Origin: Geomobilimonas luticola | GTDB taxonomy: Bacteria > Desulfobacterota > Desulfuromonadia > Geobacterales > Geobacteraceae | Assembly: GCF_018476905.1 (NCBI RefSeq) | Contig: NZ_JAHCVK010000002.1 | Coordinates: forward strand, 248,001-312,000 | Length of the DNA: 64,000 bases | Direction: 5' to 3' | Part shown: positions 1-9,421 of the stretch, piece by piece | How positions within the stretch are numbered: position 1 is the stretch's first letter | How the letters are laid out: every line of letters starts with the position of its first letter | Program-made: the position numbers and the translations under genes | The notes under the pieces: generated by a model | Told to the model about the DNA's origin: nothing | Database searches by the model: none | Seen by the model: the letters and a program-made list of their open reading frames with translations, nothing else

Positions 1-310
1 TGTTTGTTGTTGAAAGAGTCCCGGCAGGCAGTTCGATCACGCTGGTTGCACCCTGCAGCACTTTCGTCATGCGATTCGGTTGAAGACCCTCTGCAAGGGA
101 AATGACACGATTAGCCTTGTCGAGAAAAATTACATCTATCGGGAACTGCATGCAGAAGGTATGAACTCCCTTGCATGGCCTTATCAACAAACCCTTGCCG
201 GAGGGAAGGTCGCTTCTGCCGAGCAGTCCTTTCATTCGTGTGAAAAGGGTGTCGGCTATTGACACATCGTCTGCTAATGTATTCCCGGTTGTACAATTGA
301 CAGCTTTCAT
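1..310 (-). CDS. DUF192 family protein (partial, 3' end outside window)
   Basis: Partial gene: 103 codons are visible and the 3' end lies beyond the left edge. DUF192 proteins are small single-domain proteins of unknown function. The family pattern is clear: a GLLGR motif at residues 28-32, a KGLLI stretch near 39-43, a VHTFCM segment near 49-54 and the signature FPIDVIFLD at 56-64, followed by the ISLAEGLQPN region. No signal peptide is visible at this start; many family members have one. The ATG at 308-310 is preceded by AAGGCAGGTG. The gene lies downstream of the tad genes on the same strand, after a strong hairpin, so it may be the last gene of that unit; a role in pilus assembly is only inference. 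Confidence 0.85.
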   Translation of the reverse strand, partial: MKAVNCTTGNTLADDVSIADTLFTRMKGLLGRSDLPSGKGLLIRPCKGVHTFCMQFPIDVIFLDKANRVISLAEGLQPNRMTKVLQGATSVIELPAGTLSTTN

Positions 311-324
311 TGCACCTGCCTTGT

Positions 325-364
325 CACCCCGGCCATGCAATCCTGCTTGTGCATGGCCGGGGTG
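325..364. repeat. Strong inverted repeat (hairpin) between the 26-codon ORF and DUF192 gene
   Basis: Perfect 13-bp arms (CCCCGGCCATGCA at 327-339 and its complement at 350-362), extended by two more pairs and a G-U to about 16 pairs, with a 10-nt loop. It is GC-rich and has no T-run on either side, so it is not a standard intrinsic terminator. It lies just upstream of the DUF192 ribosome-binding region on the minus strand and could stabilise or cut the tad mRNA. Confidence 0.7.
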
Positions 365-372
365 GGTCACTA

Positions 373-453
373 CTACTTCTTCCCAAGCTTGACATAAATC
401 AGGGCCAGTTCTACCGCGATAATCATCAGCACTATTGCATGAAAATCAATCAT
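373..453 (-). CDS. 26-residue single-pass membrane peptide at the end of the tad genes
   Basis: Not recognised as a named family. The open frame has 26 sense codons, starts with ATG at 451-453 and is preceded by a near-perfect Shine-Dalgarno (AAAGGAGGG, about 8 nt spacing). The peptide begins MIDFHAIVLMII and ends with VKLGKK, so it has a short polar start, one hydrophobic stretch of about 17 residues (A-I-V-L-M-I-I-A-V-E-L-A-L-I-Y-V) with one buried Glu at residue 15, and a basic tail. That layout predicts a single transmembrane helix with the basic C-terminus in the cytoplasm. It begins 48 bp after the tadC stop on the same strand, so it is probably co-transcribed with tadC. It could be a small pilus-platform subunit; the alternative is chance, but the ribosome site argues against that. 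Confidence 0.6.
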   Translation of the reverse strand: MIDFHAIVLMIIAVELALIYVKLGKK

Positions 454-501
454 GATGTTGCCCTCCTTTCTGTTAATGGCACAAACACAAAAAATAACAG
501 G

Positions 502-1416
502 CTACTGCTTGGTTAAAACCTTGCTTATCTGAATAAATGCCGGCCCGAGAATGACGACCAGCAATGCCGGGAAGACGAAGAAGGCCAGGGGGAAGAGGAG
601 TTTGATGGCGGTTTTGGCCGCAGCCTCCTCGGCAATCTGCCGCCTTTTGGTCCGCAGAGAATCAGCATGCACCCGCAATGCCTGGGAAAGGCTCGTTCCG
701 AACCGCTCCGTCTGGGCCAACATGGTGACGAAGGCCTTCACGTCATCCACCATTGTCCTTTCCGCCATGTCTTTCAATGCCTCGATCCTCGGTTTTCCCG
801 CACGTGTTTCCCGTGAAGCGTTTCGTATCTCCATGGCCAGCGGGTCGTTGGCGAACTGGGGTGTTTCCGTCGCTCTGATGAGGGCGGCGTCCATACTCAG
901 CCCAGCTTCGACACTGACGGTGATCAGGTCGAGGAGGTCGGGCAGTGTGTGGAATATCTGTTCTTTTCGTCTGTTTACTTTCCGATAGAGCCAGTAACTT
1001 GGAAGCAGGAAGCCAATGATTGCCATCGATACCAGTAATAAAAGCGACATGGGGTCTGCGTATTTTCCCGTCGGAACGACATAAAAGAGAACGAACACGA
1101 ACGGCAGCAGGGCGGCAAGCAGAAGTTTGCTTCCCATGAAGGCGTAGACACTTCCTTTCCCGTAACCTGCGGCCACCAGCAACTGGGTATATTTTGACTG
1201 CTCTTTGTCTGAAAGGGGAATGGCTGCCCCCGCTTGCTCAACAAACTCCTGCCATTTTTTCTTGCGGTCTTCGACCAGTGGTTGTATCCGTTCTTTTTCG
1301 CCGAACTTTTCGAGCCTCTCCATAACCATGCTTCTGCGGGAGATGGTCGGGTAGAGCAGAGCCCACGTGAGAAGCGCGATGGATAAGAATACTGCTGCCG
1401 TAATAACGTAGAGCAT
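502..1416 (-). CDS. tadC: Tad pilus inner-membrane platform protein TadC (T2SSF family)
   Basis: Homologue of GspF/PilC platform proteins, specific to Flp (Tad) pili, which works with TadB in the inner membrane to couple the TadA ATPase to pilin polymerisation. The protein has 304 residues, the usual TadC size. A membrane helix lies at about residues 2-22 and a pair at about 90-135. The T2SSF core begins near 155 with HTLPDLLDLITVSVEAGLS, and a hydrophobic C-terminal segment at about 270-298 has the LLFPLAFFVFPALLVVILGP pattern typical of TadC. It follows tadB by 8 bp on the same strand. Confidence 0.93.
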   Translation of the reverse strand: MLYVITAAVFLSIALLTWALLYPTISRRSMVMERLEKFGEKERIQPLVEDRKKKWQEFVEQAGAAIPLSDKEQSKYTQLLVAAGYGKGSVYAFMGSKLLLAALLPFVFVLFYVVPTGKYADPMSLLLLVSMAIIGFLLPSYWLYRKVNRRKEQIFHTLPDLLDLITVSVEAGLSMDAALIRATETPQFANDPLAMEIRNASRETRAGKPRIEALKDMAERTMVDDVKAFVTMLAQTERFGTSLSQALRVHADSLRTKRRQIAEEAAAKTAIKLLFPLAFFVFPALLVVILGPAFIQISKVLTKQ

Positions 1417-1424
1417 GGGAGCCC

Positions 1425-2387
1425 CTAAATCCGAATGTTGATGATCTTCCTGATGAACAGGAAGCCAATCACCTGCATGAACACTGCCAGCATGAGAGCG
1501 TATCTTCCCATGTCTTCTTCCAGCATGACCCGTTCATAACTGGGGAGCAGGAACTGGAAAATGACAAAGGTTGCCAGCGGCAGGGCAGCGAGTACGTATC
1601 CCGACAAACGGCCCTGGGCGGTATACACCTGAATCTGCCGCCGGATGCGCAATCGTTCCCTGATAGTTTGGGAGAGGTTGTCGAGGATTTCGGCAAGGTT
1701 CCCCCCCACCTCGATGTTGATTCCGATTGCCGTGGTGAAGAACCTGAGATCGAGTGAATCCATCCGTTCATTCATGTTGTCGAGGGTGTCGGTAATTCTC
1801 AGTCCGAGTTGCTGCTGATCATAGGCGGTTTTAAACAGGTCGCCGACGGGGTCGGCTATCTCCTGACCGATGAGCTGGATGGCGCTCGTGAACGAATGGC
1901 CCGCCCGGAGCGACCGCGCGATCATCGTCAGTGCTTCCGGGAACAGTTCGGTGAAGGTCTCGATACGCTTCTGCTTCAGGATTTCCAGGTATATGGGAGG
2001 TGCCGCGATAAGGAGAAGCACGAAGAGCAGGCTGAACCAGAACATCTTGGTAATCAGGAAGCAGAAGAGAAAACCAAAGACAACGATTGCAATAACGATG
2101 AGCAGGAACCGGGAGGTGGAAATCTTAAGGCCGGCATGATCGAGTCGCTTGTCGAGATTATTCAGGTACGGAATGTGCGTGAGAAACTTGTCGAATGGAG
2201 GCACTTCCTTGAGAATCTCGGAGCGGAGGCCCTCGGACATGCTCTCGGCTTTTCTTTCCTTGGCCATACGCCGCAATCTGCGCTTCAGGTCGAACTTGGG
2301 GGATTGGCGATATTCCGCAGTACCCAGGAAAACAGCTGCCAGGATGGAAAATACCGCGAGGAATGTAAAAAGGATTATCAGTTGCAT
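1425..2387 (-). CDS. tadB: Tad pilus inner-membrane platform protein TadB (T2SSF family)
   Basis: Second GspF-like platform protein of the Flp pilus machine, partner of TadC. The 320-residue protein has an N-terminal helix (residues 2-20), a hydrophobic block at about 92-127, the T2SSF core starting with TELFPEALTMIARSLRAGHS near 143, and two C-terminal helices from about 255. The ATG at 2385-2387 is preceded by GGGAG with good spacing. The gap from tadA is only 3 bp, so the genes are surely co-transcribed and probably translated in a coupled way. Confidence 0.93.
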   Translation of the reverse strand: MQLIILFTFLAVFSILAAVFLGTAEYRQSPKFDLKRRLRRMAKERKAESMSEGLRSEILKEVPPFDKFLTHIPYLNNLDKRLDHAGLKISTSRFLLIVIAIVVFGFLFCFLITKMFWFSLLFVLLLIAAPPIYLEILKQKRIETFTELFPEALTMIARSLRAGHSFTSAIQLIGQEIADPVGDLFKTAYDQQQLGLRITDTLDNMNERMDSLDLRFFTTAIGINIEVGGNLAEILDNLSQTIRERLRIRRQIQVYTAQGRLSGYVLAALPLATFVIFQFLLPSYERVMLEEDMGRYALMLAVFMQVIGFLFIRKIINIRI

Positions 2388-2390
2388 CCG

Positions 2391-3707
<1,317 letters not shown>

Positions 3708-3739
3708 ATCATTCCCCAAAAGTACGGAACCTGATTGAA

Positions 3740-4861
3740 TTATTTAACCATATCAGCTAGCGCCTCGATGGACTTGCTGACCGGAGAGCGCGGGAGCAGT
3801 TTAACAACCGGCATCCCCTTGTTTATGGAGTTGATGACATCGTCATAGCAATTAGGGATGGTTTGAAACACGCTGTAGCCGAGCACCTTTTCCGCGTCTT
3901 TGATCTGAATGTCTGCCTTGGGCAGATAGCGGTTGACGATCAGTTTCAGGCGGTCCTTGTGGAATCCTCTTCTCTCCATGGCGACCAGATAGCGCTTCGT
4001 GTTCTTGAGTGCCGGCAGGCTGAGTGCCGTAGTGAACAGGATGGTGTTGGAACTTTCGAAGATTGCCAGGTTGCAGTCGGCAAGGGCTCCCCCGCAATCG
4101 ACAATGACATAGGTGAAAATCCCCCTGAGAAATTCCAGAATGCGCAGAATCTGCTCCGGGGTAATGGATATCGCTTCGTCCACTTCGACCGGTTCGGTCA
4201 GGACAAACGGCCCTGATGAGTGCCGCGTCATGACGGTCATGAGGAAATTGGCGTCCAGTCGGGCGATGTTGGTGGTGACGCTGCTTAACGTATAGGTCGG
4301 GTTGACGTCAAGGAAGGTGGAGATGTCTCCCGAAAACAGGTTCAGGTCCACGAGGGCGACCTTGGCCCCCTCTGTAGCAAGGGACGCGGCCAGGTTAACT
4401 GCGAGAGTGGTTGTACCAACCCCTCCAATGGGATAGTAAACGCTGATGATCTTGCCGCGCTGTTTTTCTTCTACAGGTTTGGCGAAACCGAAGCGTCCTA
4501 CTTTCTGCAGAGCCTGGAGCAGTTCCTGCTGAATGATGGGGCGTAGCAAGTATTCAACCGCGCCGGCTCGCATTGCGGTGAGAATCCATTCGGAACTTTT
4601 TTCCACGGAACTCACAATTATGGAGGTGCGGGGGTGCCGGGAGAGAAGGAGCCGTATGTAATCCGCGCCCTGCTGGATATCGGCTAACTCCAGAATAATG
4701 ACATTGGGTTCGACCCTCTGAATGGAGAGCGCGGCTTCGCTGAAGGTGGCAACCGACCCGATGATTTTGATGGTGTCAGCGTAAGGCTTGAGGGTGGCCT
4801 CTATTGTCTCCCTTGAAGCCTTGTCGCTGTCTATTATGAGCAAGTTGACATGTGGCGGCAT
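3740..4861 (-). CDS. tadZ: Tad pilus localisation protein TadZ/CpaE (pseudo-receiver plus atypical ParA-like ATPase)
   Basis: TadZ/CpaE proteins sit at the cell pole and recruit the Tad machine. Two parts are visible. Residues ~1-120 form a receiver-like fold (NLLIIDSD start, LLRPI end), but the phospho-acceptor position reads I-L-E-L, with Glu instead of Asp, and the conserved Lys is Arg. Residues ~130-373 form a MinD/ParA-like ATPase. Its Walker A reads [11 protein letters not shown], so the ATP-contacting Lys and the deviant-motif Lys are both absent; atypical Walker A motifs are known in TadZ. The longer frame starts with TTG at 4885; ATG at 4859-4861 is preferred because it begins right at the receiver fold. 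Confidence 0.9.
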   Translation of the reverse strand: MPPHVNLLIIDSDKASRETIEATLKPYADTIKIIGSVATFSEAALSIQRVEPNVIILELADIQQGADYIRLLLSRHPRTSIIVSSVEKSSEWILTAMRAGAVEYLLRPIIQQELLQALQKVGRFGFAKPVEEKQRGKIISVYYPIGGVGTTTLAVNLAASLATEGAKVALVDLNLFSGDISTFLDVNPTYTLSSVTTNIARLDANFLMTVMTRHSSGPFVLTEPVEVDEAISITPEQILRILEFLRGIFTYVIVDCGGALADCNLAIFESSNTILFTTALSLPALKNTKRYLVAMERRGFHKDRLKLIVNRYLPKADIQIKDAEKVLGYSVFQTIPNCYDDVINSINKGMPVVKLLPRSPVSKSIEALADMVK

Positions 4862-4895
4862 CTTCAGTTCTTTCTCCTGATACAAATTAATATCG

Positions 4896-5984
4896 TTACT
4901 TTACTAACTGAGAGTGGAATACACCGGTAACAGTGTCTATTTCAGAGCATTCGATACAACCGACAATCTCTATGGTCATATTGGGGAAAGGATGACCACT
5001 AATATCTCTGATTCTTATCTTCAAGAACCTCGTAACGACGTAACGTTCACCTGGCAGATTTGAACCCATCCCTTGGACATCTGGTGCGAAGCATTCGCCT
5101 GAATCGGATCGGACTAATGGGACTATAATTTCCCAATATGGTTTGGCGGGAGTAACTTCAACAGAAAATCTGTTTATCAGGTCTCCATTATTGTTAAAAA
5201 GATTACCAGGTGCAGCATTATTTGAGTATACGTGCTGGCCGCATAATGAAGAGGCCAATGGTGTATCAAGTGTGCCATTGATGTACTGCCTTATGGGGCT
5301 ATTAGGTGAAAAGTCTGTAGATGGCTCATCTCTGTATTCGGAAAAAGCCACGATGTATTTAGAAGGCAAGCCTAATTGATTGCCTCCCGTGCCTGTGGCA
5401 TATTGTCTATCCCAGTATAATGTTAGAATGGTCCCTGGCGGTGTAGCAGTTGGAGAACACCATTGATCACACAAGAGTATCCCTGCTCCTGGTCGGGGGG
5501 GGTGAGTCGCGATAGCCTCGGCCTTTGCTCCCATCTCAGGCCAACCAGGACCGCCGGCTGGTAACAGGGAAAAAATTCGTCCGAAGAAAAGATGAACCAT
5601 CCCCTGGTTAGCAGAAGTAGCACCTGCAACGTTCCTGCGAGCCACAACTCTAACGGCATTCCTGGGGAGCCTTGACGTACTGAATTTGGGGTTTAAGGTA
5701 TCGTTCCAGTTCCCGATGGTTATGTCGCTTTCGGTGATACTGACATTGTCACCAGCTGCTTTGTTGCTGGAGGCGAATTTTATTGCCTCAGCGTTAACCT
5801 TTATCGTGTCGGGCAATTGAGTTGCTGCTGCCAAGGCGGCTGCATCCGCCGCGTTTTGCAATTGCCCCTTTGCCACGTACATATAGCCGATGTCTATTGC
5901 AAGACCTAAGAATGCCATGATGGCAACTAGCATCAGTGCGATGTAGACAAGGGCAATGCCCTTCTTGTCTTTCAGTCTGTTCAT
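4896..5984 (-). CDS. TadG-like pilus-associated protein
   Basis: The N-terminus (MNRLKDKKGIALVYIALM, then LGLAIDIGYMYVAKGQLQNA with AADAAALAAA) is the classic TadG/TadE-type anchor: a basic start, a Gly before a hydrophobic helix, and the Ala-rich stretch after it. TadG-type proteins are minor periplasmic components of Flp pili. At 362 residues it is shorter than many TadG proteins and no vWA domain is visible; the C-terminal two thirds are unrecognised and contain several Cys (LLCDQWCSPT, GCIECSE). By eye the DNA is clearly more AT-rich than neighbouring tad genes. The ATG at 5982-5984 overlaps the cpaC stop as ATGA; a second ATG at 6000-6002 is possible. Confidence 0.8.
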   Translation of the reverse strand: MNRLKDKKGIALVYIALMLVAIMAFLGLAIDIGYMYVAKGQLQNAADAAALAAATQLPDTIKVNAEAIKFASSNKAAGDNVSITESDITIGNWNDTLNPKFSTSRLPRNAVRVVARRNVAGATSANQGMVHLFFGRIFSLLPAGGPGWPEMGAKAEAIATHPPRPGAGILLCDQWCSPTATPPGTILTLYWDRQYATGTGGNQLGLPSKYIVAFSEYRDEPSTDFSPNSPIRQYINGTLDTPLASSLCGQHVYSNNAAPGNLFNNNGDLINRFSVEVTPAKPYWEIIVPLVRSDSGECFAPDVQGMGSNLPGERYVVTRFLKIRIRDISGHPFPNMTIEIVGCIECSEIDTVTGVFHSQLVK

Positions 5985-7342
5985 TCTCCCAGAGGCATCC
6001 ATTTCAGTTCCCTCTCTTCTTCGGGAGTAAGCTTCCTGTCAGTTGGTAGTTCGGCTTTTTCTCCGGGAGCCATGGGTTTTACGATTTTCGGTGTGATGAA
6101 GAAAACCAGTTCTTTCTCTTTGATATCATCCTGGGTTGAGCGGAAGAGGGCGCCCAGAATGGGGATGTCCCCCAGAAGTGGAATCTTGGACATTGTTTTT
6201 ATCGCCTCTTCCTGAAGGAGACCTGCAAGAACAAGGCTTTCGCCATTTTTTAGCTCAACTAAAGTGTTTACATTTCTGGTGTCAATAATGGGATAACCGT
6301 TGACCGCCAGAGTCCCTGATATGCTGCTTACTTCCGCTGGGTCAATCCTAAGGGAAATGATCCCATTCTCCATGACTTCCGGTTTGAAATTTAAAGTAAT
6401 ACCGACTTGTTTAAATACAATTTCAGTACTTGCGACACCACCTACACTTTTTACAACGGAGTAGGGTATTTCACTCCCTGCATGGAACTTTCCATCTTGT
6501 CCGCTCTTCACGAGTAGATTCGGTTCAGCCAGGACTTTGGCAAGACCTTTGGTGGTCAGTGCATTGAGCACTGCGCCGACACCGGCCGGAAAGTACGATA
6601 TTCCGAGTTGATAGGCCTCGAGTGGGTTGTAACTGCCAAGTCCGACAACATTTCCGGATATGCCGACACCACTTCCCGTTTCTTGGGTTTGAAATCCATT
6701 GCCAGAAGAAGTAGTGCTTTTAATGGCACCACCGACGGGGGCACCAATGAGATTGGTAAATCCTTCAGCTGTATTCCCTTTGGCCATATAGCTGATGCCC
6801 AGCTTCTTGAGTGAAGTCTTGTCAACCTGGGCAACTTTTACCTGGAGCAGTACCTGCTGCGGTTCGTCGATGCGGATATGGTTGATGACCTTGACCGAAT
6901 AAGCCTTGGCAATTTCTTCTGCTTTTTTGCGTGTCTGCTCGTTGGCGGTGTTACCTGCGAGGACGATGGTGTCGTTTGCGTACTGCATGGTTATGGCATC
7001 GTTCGGTACAAGTTCCTTCAACTGTGTTTCCATGGCTCCTAGATCGCCCATAATTTTCAGATCGAAGAACGACGGTTTGTCATTCCCCTTTTCCCAGACG
7101 ATGAGATTTGTGGTTCCAGGTGCCGTACCGTTTATCTGCAACTGCTGGGGGGTAATGAGAATAAGCTCCGCAAGTGCAGGATTGGCAATGGAAACACGTG
7201 CGGCAGGGTTTTTCAGGTTCAGGAGAATGCTCTTGTTGACGGTTACTTCCGTCGGAATTCCTCCCCAGGAGGTTGCCGCCGGCGCCAGCAGAAGTAAAAG
7301 GTATATGGGCAACAGGCACGGGTTAGATCTGAATAGTTTCAT
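5981..7342 (-). CDS. cpaC: Tad pilus outer-membrane secretin CpaC/RcpA
   Basis: Forms the outer-membrane channel for the Flp pilus. Features: a hydrophobic signal peptide (CLLPIYLLLLLAPAATSWG), an N-terminal secretin-associated domain with the SILLNLKNPAARVSIANP pattern, a BON-like segment (MQYANDTIVLAGNTANEQTRKKAEEIA, described in part) and the C-terminal secretin domain with VLAEPNLL, FKQVGITLNFKPEV and the closing LPLLGDIPILGALFRS-type signature (here IPLLGDIPILGALFR). Length is 453 residues, normal for the family. The longest frame begins at 7378, but the ATG at 7340-7342 has GAGGTGG just upstream and begins directly at the signal peptide. Confidence 0.92.
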   Translation of the reverse strand: MKLFRSNPCLLPIYLLLLLAPAATSWGGIPTEVTVNKSILLNLKNPAARVSIANPALAELILITPQQLQINGTAPGTTNLIVWEKGNDKPSFFDLKIMGDLGAMETQLKELVPNDAITMQYANDTIVLAGNTANEQTRKKAEEIAKAYSVKVINHIRIDEPQQVLLQVKVAQVDKTSLKKLGISYMAKGNTAEGFTNLIGAPVGGAIKSTTSSGNGFQTQETGSGVGISGNVVGLGSYNPLEAYQLGISYFPAGVGAVLNALTTKGLAKVLAEPNLLVKSGQDGKFHAGSEIPYSVVKSVGGVASTEIVFKQVGITLNFKPEVMENGIISLRIDPAEVSSISGTLAVNGYPIIDTRNVNTLVELKNGESLVLAGLLQEEAIKTMSKIPLLGDIPILGALFRSTQDDIKEKELVFFITPKIVKPMAPGEKAELPTDRKLTPEEERELKWMPLGE

Positions 7343-7383
7343 TACACCACCTCGTTGTCGTGAGTTTTGTTCTGTCATGGCGG

Positions 7384-8253
7384 TTATTCGGTAAACTGCT
7401 TTGACGTCCGCTCTTTTCCCTTTATGATCTCCACACTATAGGAGGGGGACGGGGCGGAAGGCGCCTTTGATACCTGCTTTACCGCCTTGCGAGGTTTTGG
7501 TGTCGCCGATACTTTGCTTGTTGTTGGACGTTCGCTGCCGGTGAGTACCTTGGAAATGGTAGCACCCCTCGATTCCACGGGAGCGATATCGGCGATGTTT
7601 CTCAGAAGAAGCTGAAGGGTCCCCTTACTTGAGCCCAGAACCAGCTTTTCGGCATCTTCAGGCAGAAGGTCAAGGGTAACGGTTGGTACAATGGCAGGCT
7701 TTCCTTCTTTCTGCTCCGTTATCTGGCCGGTCGCCAGCACCGGGACGTTTTGCAGGACTATTTTACTGATATTTTCCGCCGGTGATCCCGGAATAGGGGT
7801 GGTCAGAACAACATCGACCCGGTCATTGGGGGTTATGAACCCACCTACGCCTGCAACTTCATTGACGGCAACGGTCACGGCCCGATGCCCCTGGGGCACC
7901 ACGTAGGTCATGAATCCGGTGCCACCCGCGCCCGCTTTCGGCTTGAGTTTTTGTTCTGTGATGCTGTCACCCGGCGTAATGTGTCGGATCGCCACCCTGC
8001 CGACAGCTGCATTCACCTCCTGCATGCTCCCCGGCGGAATGCTCTCCTTTGCCCAGGCGGCAATCTTTACCTGGTTTGCCGTGATTTGGCTTCCAATCGG
8101 TATTTCCGTCGCGGCAACGACGATATTTTCCGGCTGTGCCGCAGTGATTTTTTTCTTTTCTTTGTTCAGGTAGTTGTACGTCAGCCAGGCTGCGGCTCCA
8201 GCAAAGACTAGAGCCAGAACCGATACAACTAATACCGACTTGTATCGCAACAT
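7384..8253 (-). CDS. cpaB: Flp pilus assembly protein CpaB/RcpC
   Basis: Periplasmic/outer-membrane associated protein of the Tad machine that probably helps gate or anchor the secretin. It has 289 residues, with an N-terminal membrane helix (VLVVSVLALVFAGAAAWLTY, residues ~8-27), an SAF domain (ATEIPIGSQITANQV to ITPGDSITEQKL, ~47-105) and the RcpC region with GHRAVTVAVNEVAGVGGFI and NDRVDVVLT, in which paired AFP-like repeats are typical. The C-terminal ~50 residues are basic and Pro/Ser-rich. The ATG has GAGGAGGGATC upstream. It ends 41 bp before the cpaC start used here. Confidence 0.92.
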   Translation of the reverse strand: MLRYKSVLVVSVLALVFAGAAAWLTYNYLNKEKKKITAAQPENIVVAATEIPIGSQITANQVKIAAWAKESIPPGSMQEVNAAVGRVAIRHITPGDSITEQKLKPKAGAGGTGFMTYVVPQGHRAVTVAVNEVAGVGGFITPNDRVDVVLTTPIPGSPAENISKIVLQNVPVLATGQITEQKEGKPAIVPTVTLDLLPEDAEKLVLGSSKGTLQLLLRNIADIAPVESRGATISKVLTGSERPTTSKVSATPKPRKAVKQVSKAPSAPSPSYSVEIIKGKERTSKQFTE

Positions 8254-8283
8254 GATCCCTCCTCGAAGTGTGGGAATAGGATG

Positions 8284-8757
8284 TCATTCATAACGCATGG
8301 ATGCTTCTCCCGAAAGGCCATTCCCCAGCGGGATGATTTTTGAAACTACCGTCTGGAAATTAGCCCAGGTGACGGAAACAGTAATACGGTCGCCAGTTGT
8401 GGGAGCGGTTGTGGCAGTGCTATAGGATGTGAATGCGGAAATGGATACCGTGGTTTCGCCTCTGGGGATGCCGCTCGTCAGGCTACCACAGACAATTTCG
8501 TATACAGACTTGTTTTCATTGTTGAAGCTACACGCCGTGTTTAGCGGTTCGCCAGCTTTGGGACTCAACCCGGTTGGACGACTCGTTGCATCGTATGTCG
8601 GTAGGACAACGGCTGCGCGTGCACCAGCGCGGGCAGCGTTGTTCAGGGTGTTCTTTATGTACATAGCCCTGCCAAACTCGAAAATACCGAGGACTAGGAT
8701 GAGCAAAATCGGTAGGATTATAGCTGTTTCAACGATTGTTTGGCCTTTAGAATTCAT
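8284..8757 (-). CDS. TadE-like minor pseudopilin
   Basis: Starts MNSKGQTIVETAIILPILLILVLGIF in total layout: a short basic leader ending in Gly, then a hydrophobic helix with Glu at +5 after the Gly, as in TadE/TadF pseudopilins, which are cut after this Gly by a prepilin peptidase. After the helix comes NTLNNAARAGARAAVV, the usual TadE continuation. The mature protein is small and periplasmic. The open frame extends upstream to 8844 but that part runs through the hairpin region, so the ATG at 8755-8757 is taken (157 residues). It is the first gene after the putative attenuator, 30 bp ahead of cpaB. Confidence 0.88.
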   Translation of the reverse strand: MNSKGQTIVETAIILPILLILVLGIFEFGRAMYIKNTLNNAARAGARAAVVLPTYDATSRPTGLSPKAGEPLNTACSFNNENKSVYEIVCGSLTSGIPRGETTVSISAFTSYSTATTAPTTGDRITVSVTWANFQTVVSKIIPLGNGLSGEASMRYE

Positions 8758-8803
8758 TTTTTTGCACCTGGCTGAGGGTTTTGACGTGTAATGATGCCGA
8801 AGT

Positions 8804-8867
8804 AAAAAAGCATCCGGGCTGTCTCCCATGGCTGTATGGGACATGTGGAAGAACCCCGGATGCTTTT
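8804..8867 (-). terminator. Terminator-like hairpin between flp genes and tadE-cpaB (possible attenuator)
   Basis: On the minus strand, 13-bp perfect arms (AAAAGCATCCGGG from 8867 down to 8855, pairing with 8818-8806) close a 36-nt loop that holds its own small hairpin (CCCAT/ATGGG, 8825-8840). The downstream arm runs into a stretch of six T. This has the form of an intrinsic terminator downstream of flp1 and upstream of the assembly genes. It would let abundant pilin mRNA be made with less read-through into the machine genes. Confidence 0.7.
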
Positions 8868-9000
8868 CATAAATAAATTGCCCTCATGGGAATACTCACC
8901 GGTTAGTTATGACATTTGCAGTCATACAAGTGCTCGTTGTTGTCTTGAGGTCTTGAATGACGTACGATTGCTAATAGTTCATCAGGGCATATCAATTGAG

Positions 9001-9186
9001 TTATTGCAATGCATTATTAACTTTTGAGTAGACAGTGTTGCTGGATTTTCCGATACCCATTACCATGGCGATGACCACGATTGCGATGAGGACGAGGATC
9101 AACGCATATTCAACAAGTGTCTGCCCCTTTTCGTTCTTCAACGCTTCGGTCATTTTAACATACAGTGCAGTAATGTAATTCAACAT
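9001..9186 (-). CDS. Flp-type pilin (Flp1)
   Basis: A 61-residue Flp/Fap prepilin, the structural subunit of the Tad pilus. Seen: a leader of about 20 residues ending in NEKG, the processing motif G-QTLVEYALIL with Glu+5 and Tyr+6 (the Flp signature), a hydrophobic helix VLIAIVVIAMVMGIG, and a short tail SNTVYSKVNNALQ. Such prepilins are cut after the Gly. The ATG is preceded by GAAAGGAGAGAAC, a strong ribosome site, in line with high expression. It has a long AT-rich leader and probably its own promoter. A terminator-like hairpin follows. Confidence 0.95.
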   Translation of the reverse strand: MLNYITALYVKMTEALKNEKGQTLVEYALILVLIAIVVIAMVMGIGKSSNTVYSKVNNALQ

Positions 9187-9327
9187 GTGTTCTCTCCTTT
9201 CAATTAAGTTAAGTGGGGGTGGGATGGTTTGGTGGCAGTTCGATTTTGCGTCGGCCTCCTTTCTGAAATTATTTGGTAATCGACCGCCTAATTAAAACGA
9301 TATGTTATGGGGGGTATTTATTGTGTA

Positions 9328-9356
9328 TTTGTAGTGTAATGTATTTCTAATGTCAA
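9328..9356 (-). promoter_or_regulatory. Probable sigma-70 promoter for flp1
   Basis: On the minus strand TTGACA (9356-9351) is followed after 17 nt by TACAAA (9333-9328). The -35 matches consensus exactly; the -10 matches at four positions. The predicted transcript would carry a leader of roughly 130 nt. The leader holds a second AGGAGG-like tract (near 9259-9266) with no start codon at useful distance. The surrounding 9187-9421 gap is AT-rich and otherwise empty. Confidence 0.5.
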
Positions 9357-9421
9357 GCGCTCTAAAAAATAATTTATGAATTTATAGCAACAATTAGTAG
9401 TGTTGTCGAATTTACAATAAA

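Noticed and set aside
8868-9000. Possible GEMM (cyclic dinucleotide) riboswitch downstream of flp1
   Set aside because: I looked for the conserved GEMM words and A-rich loops and saw none there or in the leaders of acnB, icd and pilB.
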